Assembly: GCF_042427745.1 (NCBI RefSeq)
Contig: NZ_JBHMFA010000001.1
DNA: 64,000 nt
Direction: 5' to 3' (one strand)
Source of the DNA: Algibacter miyuki
GTDB taxonomy: Bacteria > Bacteroidota > Bacteroidia > Flavobacteriales > Flavobacteriaceae
Each line of letters opens with the position of its first letter. The stretch's first letter is position 1. A program made the translations under genes and the position numbers. The notes beneath the pieces were generated by a model that saw nothing but the letters and a program-made list of their open reading frames with translations, ran no database searches and was not told where the DNA came from. Of this stretch, positions 17,960 through 27,383 are shown piece after piece.

Positions 17960-17967
17960 TATTTTTG
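17960..17967 (+). promoter_or_regulatory. -7 box of gpsA
   Basis: TATTTTTG matches TAnnTTTG and places the transcript start near 17971, twenty bases before the ATG at 17991. A longer frame from TTG 17955 would begin inside the promoter and is therefore rejected. Confidence 0.5.
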
Positions 17968-17990
17968 AACTAGACAATAAAAATATTTTC

Positions 17991-18992
17991 ATGGATAAAC
18001 CTTTAAAATATGCGGTTTTTGGCGCAGGAAGTTGGGCTACAGCAATAGTAAAAATGCTGAGCGAAAATTTAGGCGAAATTGGTTGGTATATGCGTAGTGT
18101 TTACACCAAAGAACATCTGTTGCGCGAGCAGCATAACCCCAATTATTTAAGCTCGGTAGAGTTTCATTTAGATCAACTAAAAATTAGTAATGATATAAAC
18201 GAAATTGCCGCATATGCCGATGTGTTAATATTCGTAATACCATCTGCCTTTATACACAGCGAGCTACAAAAACTCAACGTCGATATTTCTAATAAAACCA
18301 TTGTTTCTGCCGTAAAAGGTATTATGCCCGAAACCGGACTTTTGGTAGGCGAGCATTTTCAAGAAGTTTATAAAGTACCCTCTAATAATATAGCTGTAAT
18401 TGCTGGCCCATGTCATGCCGAAGAGGTGGCGTTAGAGCGTTTATCGTATCTTACCATTTCATGTTCCGATGAAGAAAAAGCCACGCATATCGCCAATAAT
18501 TTATCATCCGATTATATAAAAACCAAAGTAAGCGACGATGTTATCGGCATCGAATACGCCGTAATGCTTAAAAATATTTACGCCATCGCGGCCGGAATTG
18601 CACACGGTTTAGGCTACGGCGATAATTTCCAGAGTGTCCTGATGAGTAATTCTATTCGCGAAATGAAACGCTTCATCAAAAAAATGCATAAAATGAAACG
18701 TAACATCAACGATTCCGCATATTTAGGCGATTTATTGGTTACTGGTTATTCCGTGTTTTCTCGAAATCGCATGTTCGGTAACATGATTGGCAAAGGCTAC
18801 ACCGTAAAATCGGCGCAAATGGAAATGAGCATGGTGGCCGAGGGGTATTACGCGACAAAATCGGCACATTTACTAAATATTAAAAACGCCAAAAAAACGC
18901 AATTACCCATTATAAATGCGGTTTACGATATATTATACGAAAATAAAAACCCTAAAAAAGTCTTTAAAAAACTCACCGATAAGTTAGATTAA
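17991..18992 (+). CDS. gpsA: NAD(P)-dependent glycerol-3-phosphate dehydrogenase
   Basis: With the ATG at 17991 the protein has 333 residues. The Rossmann motif AVFGAGSWATAI comes first (about 8-19). Later segments include VSAVKGIM, the GpsA signature AGPCHAEEVA (usually GPSFAKE/GPSHAEE), the catalytic Lys in GIEYAVMLKNIYAIAAGIAHGLGYGDN (split as EYAVMLKNIYAIA and GLGYGDN), and LGDLLVTGYS with SRNR. It makes sn-glycerol-3-phosphate from dihydroxyacetone phosphate for phospholipid synthesis in the cytoplasm. Length is typical. A GC-rich dispersed repeat begins eight bases after the stop codon. Confidence 0.92.
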   Translation: MDKPLKYAVFGAGSWATAIVKMLSENLGEIGWYMRSVYTKEHLLREQHNPNYLSSVEFHLDQLKISNDINEIAAYADVLIFVIPSAFIHSELQKLNVDISNKTIVSAVKGIMPETGLLVGEHFQEVYKVPSNNIAVIAGPCHAEEVALERLSYLTISCSDEEKATHIANNLSSDYIKTKVSDDVIGIEYAVMLKNIYAIAAGIAHGLGYGDNFQSVLMSNSIREMKRFIKKMHKMKRNINDSAYLGDLLVTGYSVFSRNRMFGNMIGKGYTVKSAQMEMSMVAEGYYATKSAHLLNIKNAKKTQLPIINAVYDILYENKNPKKVFKKLTDKLD

Positions 18993-18999
18993 AACCCCG

Positions 19000-19107
19000 T
19001 TTGGGCGTTACCCGAAAAGGGTCGGGCTTTCACTACTCGCTTTTTTGTGTTGCATAAGTGCAACAACACAAAAAGAGCTCAAACAGGCCGTTCAATCCCT
19101 AACGCAA
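19000..19107 (+). repeat. Dispersed GC-rich palindromic repeat, copy 1
   Basis: This ~108-base element has GCGTTA near its left end and TAACGC near its right end as inverted ends. The left block ACCCGAAAAGGGTCGGGCT is shared exactly with a second copy at 49309-49403. An internal imperfect stem (TTTTTTGTGTTGCA against TGCAACAACACAAAAA) fills the middle. It is far richer in G and C than its surroundings. Such elements recur in intergenic spaces of flavobacterial genomes and resemble REP-type sequences. Confidence 0.6.
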
Positions 19108-19155
19108 AAGGCTAAACCGAAAGTTTTAGCTTAAAATTCAATACCGTTTTACATC

Positions 19156-20091
19156 ATGAAAATTCTTCATCTCGATACCAACCACGATTTATTAATAGGG
19201 CAATTAGCTCAAGCGGGCTTTGAAAACCACGAAGATTATACGGCTACAAAACCGGAAATAGAAGCCAAAATAAAAAACTACGACGGTATTGTTTTACGCA
19301 GCCGATTCAGTATTGATAAACAATTCCTAGATGCCGCTACCAACTTAAAATTCATTGGTAGAGTAGGCGCCGGACTCGAAAATATAGATTGCGATTATGC
19401 CCAACAAAAAGGTATTCATTTAATTTCTGCACCCGAAGGAAACCGTAATGCCGTTGGCGAGCACAGTTTAGGCATGCTCCTGTCGTTATTCAATAAATTA
19501 AATAAAGCCGATGCTGAGGTACGCCAAGGGAAATGGCTTCGTGAGGACAATCGAGGTGTAGAACTCGACGGAAAAACCGTAGGTTTAATTGGCTACGGAA
19601 ATATGGGCAAAGCTTTTGCTAAAAAATTACGCGGTTTTGATGTAACCGTGTTGTGTTACGACATAAAACCTAATTTAGGCGATGCAAATGCAAAACAGGT
19701 TACTTTGGACGAATTTAAAGCACAAGTCGATGTGGTAAGCTTACATACACCGCAAACAGAGTTAACCTTAAACATGATAAATGCCGATTTTATCAATGGC
19801 GTTAAAAAACCGTTTTGGCTTATAAATACCGCTCGTGGAAAAAGCGTAGTGACCGCAGATTTGGCGTCAGCCTTAAAATCGGGAAAAATATTAGGAGCCG
19901 GTCTCGATGTTTTAGAATACGAAAAAGCATCCTTCGAAAATCTCTTTTCAACCGAATTACCCGAAGCTTTTCAATATTTAATCGATTCAAAAAATGTATT
20001 ATTATCACCACACGTTGCCGGTTGGACTATTGAAAGTAAGGAAAAACTAGCCCAAACGATAGTAGATAAAATTATCGCGAAATTTTGTTAA
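19156..20091 (+). CDS. D-2-hydroxyacid dehydrogenase (SerA-like catalytic part)
   Basis: This 311-residue enzyme belongs to the D-isomer-specific 2-hydroxyacid dehydrogenases. The substrate domain holds KFIGRVGAGLENIDCDYA. The NAD-binding motif is GLIGYGNMGKAFAKKL at about 143-158. The catalytic residues are Arg in INTARGKSVV, Glu in VLEYEKASFE and His in LLSPHVAGWT. It lacks the C-terminal ACT domain of many SerA proteins, as in other short phosphoglycerate dehydrogenases, so 3-phosphoglycerate, glyoxylate or hydroxypyruvate are possible substrates. No partner genes of serine synthesis are adjacent, which leaves the substrate open. Confidence 0.88.
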   Translation: MKILHLDTNHDLLIGQLAQAGFENHEDYTATKPEIEAKIKNYDGIVLRSRFSIDKQFLDAATNLKFIGRVGAGLENIDCDYAQQKGIHLISAPEGNRNAVGEHSLGMLLSLFNKLNKADAEVRQGKWLREDNRGVELDGKTVGLIGYGNMGKAFAKKLRGFDVTVLCYDIKPNLGDANAKQVTLDEFKAQVDVVSLHTPQTELTLNMINADFINGVKKPFWLINTARGKSVVTADLASALKSGKILGAGLDVLEYEKASFENLFSTELPEAFQYLIDSKNVLLSPHVAGWTIESKEKLAQTIVDKIIAKFC

Positions 20092-20115
20092 CTTTAAGTT
20101 TTCAAGATAATAAGT

Positions 20116-20571
20116 ATGACGTCTAAAGCCACCACCGTAAACGAATACCTTTCCAATTTACCAGAAGACAGAACAATACCTGTCGAAAAACTCAGGCAAC
20201 AACTTTTAACAAATATGCCAAAAGGGATAGAGGAAACCATAAGTTACGGCATGTTGGGCTACGTTGTACCACACAAGGTTTATCCAAGTGGATATCATTG
20301 CAATCCTAAATTGCCACTACCTTTCATGAGTTTAGCATCTCAAAAAAACTTTATTGCCGTTTACAGTATGGTACTTTATGCCAAAAAAGAAGTTATGGAT
20401 TGGTTTGTTACCGAATACGCAAAACGCTGTAAATACAAACTCGATATGGGCAAAAGTTGTATCCGTTTCAAGAAAATGGACGATATTCCGTTCGAACTTA
20501 TTGGCGAATTAGCCGCTAAAGTAAGTACAGAATCATGGATTGAGATTTATGAGAACGCTTTTAAAAAGTAA
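20116..20571 (+). CDS. DUF1801 (YdhG-like) protein
   Basis: This 151-residue cytoplasmic protein fits the DUF1801 family: TVNEYLSNLPEDR at the start, then IEETISYGMLGYVVP, FIAVYSMVLYA and CIRFKKMDDIPFELIGELA. The family is widespread and small, with no established biochemical role. The gene sits 24 bases behind the 2-hydroxyacid dehydrogenase in the same direction, so they probably share a transcript, but this gives no clear functional clue. Confidence 0.85.
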   Translation: MTSKATTVNEYLSNLPEDRTIPVEKLRQQLLTNMPKGIEETISYGMLGYVVPHKVYPSGYHCNPKLPLPFMSLASQKNFIAVYSMVLYAKKEVMDWFVTEYAKRCKYKLDMGKSCIRFKKMDDIPFELIGELAAKVSTESWIEIYENAFKK

Positions 20572-20779
20572 TATAATCTAGGTTTTTCTTTAATTTGTCT
20601 CAGTAAGATTTCTCCATATCTAATACATCAAATAGTATCTAATAGTTAAAAATAGGATATTATTAATACTTTCGAAATAAGTATATTTCAATTAAATAAC
20701 TTTTATTCAGTATAATTTTATATGTATATTCGTGTATTAGATTGCATTATTTAATAAATGCCCATAAAATTATATAAAA

Positions 20780-22867
20780 ATGAAATTGAATTACTTGTCA
20801 CTTTTAGGTGGTGTCGCGTTATTGTCGGTTACTGCTTGTAAAACCGATCAAAAAGAAGCTATAGCTCAAGTTGAAACTGTTCCAGGAATAAACTTAGACT
20901 TCATGGATACGAGCACGAAACCAAGCGAAGATTTTTTTAGGTATGTCAACGGAAAATGGCTAGACAATACCGAAATCCCTGCTGATAGAAGCCGTTGGGG
21001 AAGTTTCGATGAACTTAGAAAAAATACAGATGATGATGCGCTTTTAATTTTAAAATCGGCAACATCAACCAATAAAGATTTAGTTAAAACAGAAGTTATT
21101 CCCGGATCAGACCAAGATAAAGCGGTAAAATTATACCAAACCATCATGGATACTGTTGCTCGAAATAAGCAAGGTTTGGAGCCATTAAAACCCATTTTTG
21201 CTAAAATTGATGCCATTAACAATATTGATGATTTACAAGATTATTTAATTGAAATGGAACCTAAAGGCGGCGCCGGCTTAATTGGTTTTTATGTACATGC
21301 ACACGCAAAGGATAGTAATAAAAATACGGCATATTTAGGGTCGGGACGATTAGGTCTGCCAGATCGTGATTACTATGTTAAAGACGATGACGATTCAAAA
21401 GAAAAAAGAGAGAAATATTTAATGCATATCGCGAAAATGTTTCAGTTTTTAGGTAAAACCGAATCTGAGGCAGTTGCAGAAGCTAATCAAATTTTAGCTT
21501 TTGAAACACAATTGGCCGAACCAAAAATGGATAAGGTAGAGCGTCGTGATGCACGAAAAAGATACAACCCAAGATCTGTAGCCGATTTACAAAAAATGGT
21601 GCCTGCTATTAACTGGAAATCGTATTTTGATGGTATTGGAGCTAAAAGCATCGATACTGTAATTGTTACCGATGTTAAGTATATTAACGCTTTACAAGAT
21701 ATATTGGCTCAAAATAATGTGGACGATTGGAAAACGTTTTTACGTTGGAATAGTTTTAATGGAGCCGCAAGTTTATTAACTACTGATTTAGCAAAAGCCG
21801 ATTGGGAGTTTTACAGTAAAGAATTACGTGGAGCTAAAGAGCAAAGACCATTAAATGAAAATGCTTTAAGTACCGTAAATAATAATATTGGTGAAGCTTT
21901 AGGTAAACTGTATGTAGAAAATTATTTTCCGCCAGAAGCCAAAGCTAAAGCTGAAAAAATGATACAGAATGTTATTCTAGCATTTAAAAATAGAATTTCT
22001 AATGTGTCTTGGATGACGGAAGATACCAAAGCAAAAGCCATTGAAAAGCTGTTGGCTTTAAAGGTGAAGATTGCATATCCAGACCAATGGAGAGATTATT
22101 CTGAGTTAGAAATTAGTGGGCCAGAAGACAACGGATCTTACCTTCAAAACATGCTTAATGTAAGTGCATGGAACCATAAAAAAAGTATCGAAGATTTATC
22201 GAAACCAGTGGATAAGAGTGAGTGGGGTATGGCGCCGCAAGTGGTGAACGCTTATTTTAACCCTGCTTATAATGAAATTGTTTTTCCAGCGGCTATTTTA
22301 CAACCACCATTTTATAACTTTACAGCAGACGATGCCGTAAACTACGGAGGTATTGGGGCTGTTATTGGTCATGAAATTTCACATTGTTTTGACGATTCTG
22401 GATCGCGTTATGATAAAGATGGAAACTTAAACAATTGGTGGACAGAAGAAGATTTAACGCAGTTTGAAGCTTTAGGAAAAGAGCTAGCCGACCAATATAG
22501 TGAGATTGAAGTATTGCCTGGAATTTTTATTAATGGCGCCTTCACACTTGGTGAAAATATTGGAGATCTAGGTGGTGTTAATGCTGCGTATGATGCATTA
22601 CAGATGGATTTAACAGAAAACGGAAAGCCAGAACCTATTGATGGTTTTACGCCAGAACAACGCTTTTTTATGAGTTGGGCTACGGTTTGGAGAACAAAAA
22701 TGAGAGAAGACGCTTTAAAAACAAGGCTGAAAACAGATACGCATTCGCCAGGAATGAACCGTGCAGTACAACCACTATTAAATATTGATTCGTTTTACGA
22801 AGCTTTTAATATAAAAGCTGGTGATAGCATGTATATTGCTCCGGAGAACCGTGTAAAAATCTGGTAA
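20780..22867 (+). CDS. pepO: M13-family zinc metallopeptidase (neprilysin/PepO-like) lipoprotein
   Basis: This 695-residue protein has a lipoprotein signal (VTAC, Cys20). It then shows the M13 N-terminal lobe starting at DFFRYVNGKWLDNTEIPADR, and the catalytic lobe with VNAYFNPAYNEIVFPAAILQPPF (split as VNAYFNPAYNEI and PAAILQPPF). The zinc motif HEISH is in AVIGHEISHCFDDSG and the third ligand Glu is in GENIGDLGG. The C-terminal ENRVKIW matches the family ending (usually CRVW), with the Cys missing. It should degrade oligopeptides in the periplasm. Length is standard. It is monocistronic, ending at a perfect hairpin shared with the convergent gene. Confidence 0.95.
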   Translation: MKLNYLSLLGGVALLSVTACKTDQKEAIAQVETVPGINLDFMDTSTKPSEDFFRYVNGKWLDNTEIPADRSRWGSFDELRKNTDDDALLILKSATSTNKDLVKTEVIPGSDQDKAVKLYQTIMDTVARNKQGLEPLKPIFAKIDAINNIDDLQDYLIEMEPKGGAGLIGFYVHAHAKDSNKNTAYLGSGRLGLPDRDYYVKDDDDSKEKREKYLMHIAKMFQFLGKTESEAVAEANQILAFETQLAEPKMDKVERRDARKRYNPRSVADLQKMVPAINWKSYFDGIGAKSIDTVIVTDVKYINALQDILAQNNVDDWKTFLRWNSFNGAASLLTTDLAKADWEFYSKELRGAKEQRPLNENALSTVNNNIGEALGKLYVENYFPPEAKAKAEKMIQNVILAFKNRISNVSWMTEDTKAKAIEKLLALKVKIAYPDQWRDYSELEISGPEDNGSYLQNMLNVSAWNHKKSIEDLSKPVDKSEWGMAPQVVNAYFNPAYNEIVFPAAILQPPFYNFTADDAVNYGGIGAVIGHEISHCFDDSGSRYDKDGNLNNWWTEEDLTQFEALGKELADQYSEIEVLPGIFINGAFTLGENIGDLGGVNAAYDALQMDLTENGKPEPIDGFTPEQRFFMSWATVWRTKMREDALKTRLKTDTHSPGMNRAVQPLLNIDSFYEAFNIKAGDSMYIAPENRVKIW

Positions 22868-22898
22868 TGATTTTAGTATAACATATTTAGTATAGCAT

Positions 22899-22937
22899 AA
22901 AAAAAGGCGTTTTCTATATATAGAAAACGCCTTTTTT
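22899..22937. terminator. Bidirectional terminator
   Basis: AAAAAGGCGTTTTCTATA is followed immediately by its perfect inverted copy ending in CGCCTTTTTT. It serves both convergent genes. Confidence 0.9.
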
Positions 22938-22953
22938 AGTATTTTAAATAAGC

Positions 22954-23661
22954 TTATTTTTTAGCTTCAGCAGCTTGTAATACTTGTTTTTGTCTTAGTA
23001 ATTCAGTTTTAGTAAGTTGTACTAAATTAAAATTAGGTGCCGTTTTTAGTGTAGCATCTAGAATATCAACAGCGGGATCAATATTTGTTTTTTTGTCTTT
23101 AGTGTATGTAGAAAGCGCATTCAAATACATAAATGCCGATTTTAGTGGCACTTCGTATGGGTTTTGAGTTTCATAGAATGCCTTTTTCATGCCATCTTCA
23201 GCATTTGCTAAACCAAAATCGATATATTTTTGTGCTTCATCTAATACATTGGTTTGCATGTTAAGTTCTGCCAGTTCATAAGCAATCATCGGGTTTGGGT
23301 CTCTTTTAAACATTTCACTGAAATGATCTATAGCTAGTTTAGGACGCTTAACGGCTTTTAAAGATATCGCTTTTACTTCGAGTGCAATATCAGAATCAGT
23401 AGACATCTTTACAATACCTAGCGTATTTAAAGCTTGCGAATACTTGCCTTCACTCATGTAAATGTAAGCCAATGTATCTAATCGGGGTTGCGATGGCTCC
23501 ATGATATTTAAATGCGTCATGGCGTTTATAATGCCTTGAACATCACCTTGCGCTTTCATTTGTGCATAATACGATTCGAAATGTTTTAATAATTCGGGGC
23601 TCGTTTGGGCATTCATTTGAATACTAAACGCCACTACAAGGAGGAGTACAATCTTTTTCAT
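22954..23661 (-). CDS. Exported TPR-like protein
   Basis: This 235-residue protein has a cleavable signal peptide (MKKIVLLLVVAFSIQMNAQ). The mature part is helical with degenerate tetratricopeptide repeats, for example LDTLAYIYMSEGKYSQALNTLG, then ALEVKAISLKAVKRPKLAIDHF and IAYELAELNMQTNVLDEAQKYI (each shown only in part of the repeat). The C-terminus is Ala/Lys-rich. It is presumably a periplasmic scaffold. Binding partner and role are unknown. It is followed by the bidirectional terminator and separated by about 100 bases from the M28 gene, so it may be its downstream operon mate. Confidence 0.7.
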   Translation of the reverse strand: MKKIVLLLVVAFSIQMNAQTSPELLKHFESYYAQMKAQGDVQGIINAMTHLNIMEPSQPRLDTLAYIYMSEGKYSQALNTLGIVKMSTDSDIALEVKAISLKAVKRPKLAIDHFSEMFKRDPNPMIAYELAELNMQTNVLDEAQKYIDFGLANAEDGMKKAFYETQNPYEVPLKSAFMYLNALSTYTKDKKTNIDPAVDILDATLKTAPNFNLVQLTKTELLRQKQVLQAAEAKK

Positions 23662-23759
23662 TTATCTATTTTAGGTTAAAACGCTAAATCTATAAAAATT
23701 TAACATTTAAATTCTTAAAAAATCCTTAATATTTAATTATTTCAAGCGAGAGCTATTGT

Positions 23760-26060
23760 TTATTCAATGATTATTGATTTCTTAACAATTATAGCATCAT
23801 TTAAAATGAAGGGTTTTGGAATCATATTTTCGGCTCTTTTTGGTACTTTGAAATAATTGGAGTCTAATAAGTCGAAAGACGTTTCATAGATTGTAAAGGT
23901 CGTTTTTTGTGTCTTCGGAAGGGTTAATTGCATATCCAACGCGTCACCGTTTGAAATATAATAACTAAATAATCTGTTGGTTTTTCGGTTATCGAATACC
24001 AAGCCGGTGTCGTTATTCACTTGTATTGAAACCCCATTTAATTTGGCCGCTTTAAATACTGCGGAAGAATCAGCAAACACTTCAATGCGATGCGCTTTTC
24101 TTTGCGGCGTTACACATAAATCAATATATCTATAATCGCCAATAATGGTATCGTGATCAATAGTTATTTGCGGTGCTTTAATGGGTTTTAAAGGTGCCGA
24201 CGTTGCGTAGGTGAAATTAGTACCATATTTACTAGCAATGGTGTAGTTTTTAATAGCACTGGCTTCCATCGGGTGATCGCCCAAAAATGGTGTGGTCCAA
24301 GAATCTAAAACGTGATCGTAAGTGGCCCAAACAGCATGGTTTTCATCGGTATCAAGAATATAGCATAAACTGTTTGGCTTCGGGGCGTCTTTGGTAAATT
24401 CCGAATTAAAATGTGCCGATATTAGAAAGTATAAAGCAATTAGAAAGAAACCGTAAGACCAACGTTTTTTATGTTTGAAACTTCCGAAGACAGATATTAG
24501 AAGTCCGAAAATAAGCACCACTAAAACCATAGAAGATACTAGCATTTTTAAACCTAAGCCTACCGGAAACATTTCGATAAAATTGGCTAATATTAAAAGT
24601 ACGGGTAAGCCTAAAAGCGCTTGTAATATGACGTTTGGTTTTTTATTCCTGATAATAAAGTATAAGCTCAGTAAGCCAAAGAATAAAGGAATTATTAAGA
24701 AGCTGGCGCCTTGAAGTTTGAATGCTACTGCAACACAAATAAGTAACCATAAAAACAATGGAGCCACGAGTAAACTTGTAGTGTTTTCGGGTTGGTAAAC
24801 TTTTGAATATATAAGTAAACAAATAGCTAAAGCTAAAGCGGAAAAAGCAGCAATGTAAGTATGGCCATTATAACTAAAGCCCTGCAAAATTTCGCCATAC
24901 TGCGGATAAATGAATTTTAAAACAGGCCAAGCATAGATACCAATAATGGCCGAAATAATTAATGATGATAGCATGGCAATAAAACCTTTACCAATGTCTT
25001 TGGTGTTAAGAACACGTTGTTTGGCGCCGTAAACTAAAAGTGTAATAAACAAAATAAACGCCAGGATTAACATCGGGAATATCCAGGTATAAGGATATGT
25101 TTGCATTTTTAAAGCCGGAACGTTGAAATACACAAAATCTTCATTGCTTTTTAAGGCGCTTAAATTAGCTTCACTAAAATAGCTAAGCATAGGCATTAAA
25201 TAAGAACCTTGATGTTCTAGTGTTTTACGATCTAAGCGCTCGTAAGTGTCCATAGCTGTATGGTAATCATAATGGTCGTCTACAAATGCGAAATTAAAAC
25301 CATCAATATCGGCATCTTCTCTAAAGCGGGTTAAATCGGTATCGTTTGGAAGCATTTTATAAATACTGTAAAACAATGAATTTCCCACAGGATATTCGGG
25401 ATTGGCTTTTATAAAACCTTCAATTAAACCAGCGTTTCCTTGGTTGGTTTCAACAAGCATAATACTTGGACCTCCGCTACCGCGCGCCTCAAAATTTAAA
25501 ACTAAACCAATATTTTTGGCCCATTCGTGCTGGTTAACAAAAATATCGGCTCCGTTTAAACCTAATTCTTCAGCATCGGAAATAAGGATGATAATATCGT
25601 TTTTAGGTGTTTTATTTTCGCTTAAAAAAGCACGTAAACCTTCTAGAATTGTAACAACCCCAGAGCCAGCATCGCTTGCGCCAATAGACGAGTGCGGATT
25701 GCTATCGTAGTGTGTTAATAATAGAAGGGCTTTGCCTTGTTCGCGTCCTTTAATGCGGGCAATAATATTTTTGGGTTTGGCGAGGTTTCCCCAATCGCGC
25801 ATAGAGTAAGCTTCTTGAATTTGAGTTTCTAAACCTAATTTCTCTAATTGTGCTGTAATATAATGGCGAACATCGTCATGTGCTGGACTTCCTAAAAAAT
25901 GTGGTGCTTTTGAAATTTCTTTTAGGTGTACTAAGGCACGCTGGGTAGAAAAATTTTGGTTCGCTTCATCTATATTTGAAATATTTTGAGGTAGTAAAGC
26001 CAAAAAACTCCAGTAAATTCCACCAATTATTATGAGCAACGCAATAGCTTTTTTTATCAT
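23760..26060 (-). CDS. M28-family peptidase with C-terminal membrane domain
   Basis: This 766-residue protein has an N-terminal membrane anchor (about 5-25). An M28 aminopeptidase domain follows with the zinc ligands in order: THYDS, ASDAGSG, SDAEELGLNGA (the Glu-Glu pair), NFEARGSGGPS and the final DDHYDYHTAMDT. After about residue 335 come eight or nine hydrophobic segments, then a soluble beta-rich tail (about 590-766). This architecture is like the Fxna/ERMP1-type and YfbL-like peptidases. The catalytic domain should face the periplasm. The membrane part has no assigned function. Upstream, a 16-bp palindrome overlaps its likely promoter. Confidence 0.88.
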   Translation of the reverse strand: MIKKAIALLIIIGGIYWSFLALLPQNISNIDEANQNFSTQRALVHLKEISKAPHFLGSPAHDDVRHYITAQLEKLGLETQIQEAYSMRDWGNLAKPKNIIARIKGREQGKALLLLTHYDSNPHSSIGASDAGSGVVTILEGLRAFLSENKTPKNDIIILISDAEELGLNGADIFVNQHEWAKNIGLVLNFEARGSGGPSIMLVETNQGNAGLIEGFIKANPEYPVGNSLFYSIYKMLPNDTDLTRFREDADIDGFNFAFVDDHYDYHTAMDTYERLDRKTLEHQGSYLMPMLSYFSEANLSALKSNEDFVYFNVPALKMQTYPYTWIFPMLILAFILFITLLVYGAKQRVLNTKDIGKGFIAMLSSLIISAIIGIYAWPVLKFIYPQYGEILQGFSYNGHTYIAAFSALALAICLLIYSKVYQPENTTSLLVAPLFLWLLICVAVAFKLQGASFLIIPLFFGLLSLYFIIRNKKPNVILQALLGLPVLLILANFIEMFPVGLGLKMLVSSMVLVVLIFGLLISVFGSFKHKKRWSYGFFLIALYFLISAHFNSEFTKDAPKPNSLCYILDTDENHAVWATYDHVLDSWTTPFLGDHPMEASAIKNYTIASKYGTNFTYATSAPLKPIKAPQITIDHDTIIGDYRYIDLCVTPQRKAHRIEVFADSSAVFKAAKLNGVSIQVNNDTGLVFDNRKTNRLFSYYISNGDALDMQLTLPKTQKTTFTIYETSFDLLDSNYFKVPKRAENMIPKPFILNDAIIVKKSIIIE

Positions 26061-26075
26061 GATAACAACCTATAT

Positions 26076-26091
26076 ATTTATACGTATAAAT
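26076..26091. promoter_or_regulatory. Perfect 16-bp palindrome in divergent promoter region
   Basis: ATTTATACGTATAAAT lies 15-30 bases before the M28 start, overlapping a TACATTTA box on the minus strand. Its position over the expected start site would fit a repressor operator. Confidence 0.3.
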
Positions 26092-26192
26092 GTACGATTT
26101 TTATAAATGACATCATTAAGGGCTACATTTAATTTAGGAAATGTGAGAAAAGTTCACTATCTTTAGTTTTACAACCAAAAACTAAAATAACT

Positions 26193-26660
26193 ATGGCCAT
26201 AAAAAGTTTTCAAGGCGCGCGAAAGCAGCAAGCAAATGTTACTCAGGATATTGCATTGAAAGTGAGTGATTATATGACGAGAGATTTAATTACATTTTCT
26301 CCCAATCAGTCTATAGAAAGCGTGATGCAAAAATTAATTACACATCGTATTTCTGGTGGGCCGGTTGTTAATGAAAAGAACGAACTTATCGGTGTTATTT
26401 CCGAAGGAGATTGTATAAAGCAAATTAGCGAAAGTAGGTATTACAACATGCCTATGCATGATAAAACGATAGAAAATCATATTACTAAAAATGTAGATAC
26501 GATTGATGGTAATATGAATATATTTGATGCTGCCAATGCGTTTTTATCTGCTAAACGTCGTCGGTTTCCTATTGTAGAAAATGGCAAACTAGTTGGTCAA
26601 ATTAGTCAGAAAGATGTACTTAAAGCAGCGATGGCCTTAAAGGGGCAAAACTGGAAATAA
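26193..26660 (+). CDS. CBS-pair protein
   Basis: This 155-residue cytoplasmic protein consists almost wholly of two CBS repeats. The first is SDYMTRDLITFSPNQSIESV through GGPVVNEKNELIGVISEGDC (split for length); the second is NHITKNVDTIDGNMNIFDA through RRRFPIVENGKLVGQISQKDVL. CBS pairs bind adenine nucleotides and sense energy state. No effector domain is attached, so it probably acts on a partner. A TATCTTTA box at 26158-26165 is a likely -7 element. It meets the convergent GIDE-like gene only 5 bases after its stop. Confidence 0.9.
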   Translation: MAIKSFQGARKQQANVTQDIALKVSDYMTRDLITFSPNQSIESVMQKLITHRISGGPVVNEKNELIGVISEGDCIKQISESRYYNMPMHDKTIENHITKNVDTIDGNMNIFDAANAFLSAKRRRFPIVENGKLVGQISQKDVLKAAMALKGQNWK

Positions 26661-26665
26661 GTATT

Positions 26666-27376
26666 TTATAAAATATTAACACGCGCTAAAGCTTTTGGTT
26701 CATCTGTAATCAAGAGCTTTTGTTTTTTTGTACCAGTAAGCATGAGTATTTTGGAATAGGAATAGCCTTCAATAGGTTGATTTAGAGTTTTCCATTCGGC
26801 AACGCCTTTTACGGCTATGGTTTCGTTTAAGGCAATAATGCCTTCTTTGTAGCGCATTTGTTTATTCATGCCCAAAAAGCTTGTGCTTTTTTTATTATGT
26901 TGTGCTAAATAGGCTTCTATATTTTTAGGAAGATCTTTTCTGAAACCCGATTTTCCGTTGAAATCTTTCACTAAATAGATGCGTTTTAAATTTTTATCTA
27001 AAGTCTCAGGTTTTATCATCACCATTTCCGAAGCACAATCGATAAAGAAATCTTGTGTTTTTACATCGTCTATAATTTTTCGCCAGTTTTTGTCGCCTTG
27101 CACTTCAACAATAACATGATAATAGACACATTCTCGACCACTTAAAGGCGCTATTAATGGTGTATTAACATGTTTGGCTTGCCCTATTATTTTGGCGTAT
27201 TCGTTTCTTTTTATACTGTTTACGTTCTTTTTTCGGCTTTTTTTGAACTCGCGAAGAATGCGGTTTTTAGTACTGAAGTAAAACGAAGTCACACCAACGA
27301 GAACAACAAACAAAAACATACATGCGGGTATAACATAATCGTCATACGTTTTCAAAAAAGATAAAATAGGTTCCAT
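26666..27376 (-). CDS. Membrane-anchored GIDE-like domain protein
   Basis: This 236-residue protein has one membrane helix near the N-terminus (about 14-34, VIPACMFLFVVLVGVTSFYF) and a basic stretch after it. The rest resembles the GIDE domain of the eukaryotic E3 ligase MULAN and its bacterial relatives: IIGQAKHVNTPLIAPLSGRECVYYHVIVE (split as IIGQAKHVNTPLIAPLSG and ECVYYHVIVE), then RYKEGIIALNETIAVKGVAEW. There is no RING finger, as is usual in bacteria, so it should not be called a ubiquitin ligase. Biochemical role is unknown. The next gene starts 8 bases upstream on the same strand and encodes a zinc ribbon protein, so they form a pair. Confidence 0.65.
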   Translation of the reverse strand: MEPILSFLKTYDDYVIPACMFLFVVLVGVTSFYFSTKNRILREFKKSRKKNVNSIKRNEYAKIIGQAKHVNTPLIAPLSGRECVYYHVIVEVQGDKNWRKIIDDVKTQDFFIDCASEMVMIKPETLDKNLKRIYLVKDFNGKSGFRKDLPKNIEAYLAQHNKKSTSFLGMNKQMRYKEGIIALNETIAVKGVAEWKTLNQPIEGYSYSKILMLTGTKKQKLLITDEPKALARVNIL

Positions 27377-27383
27377 AATCTAA

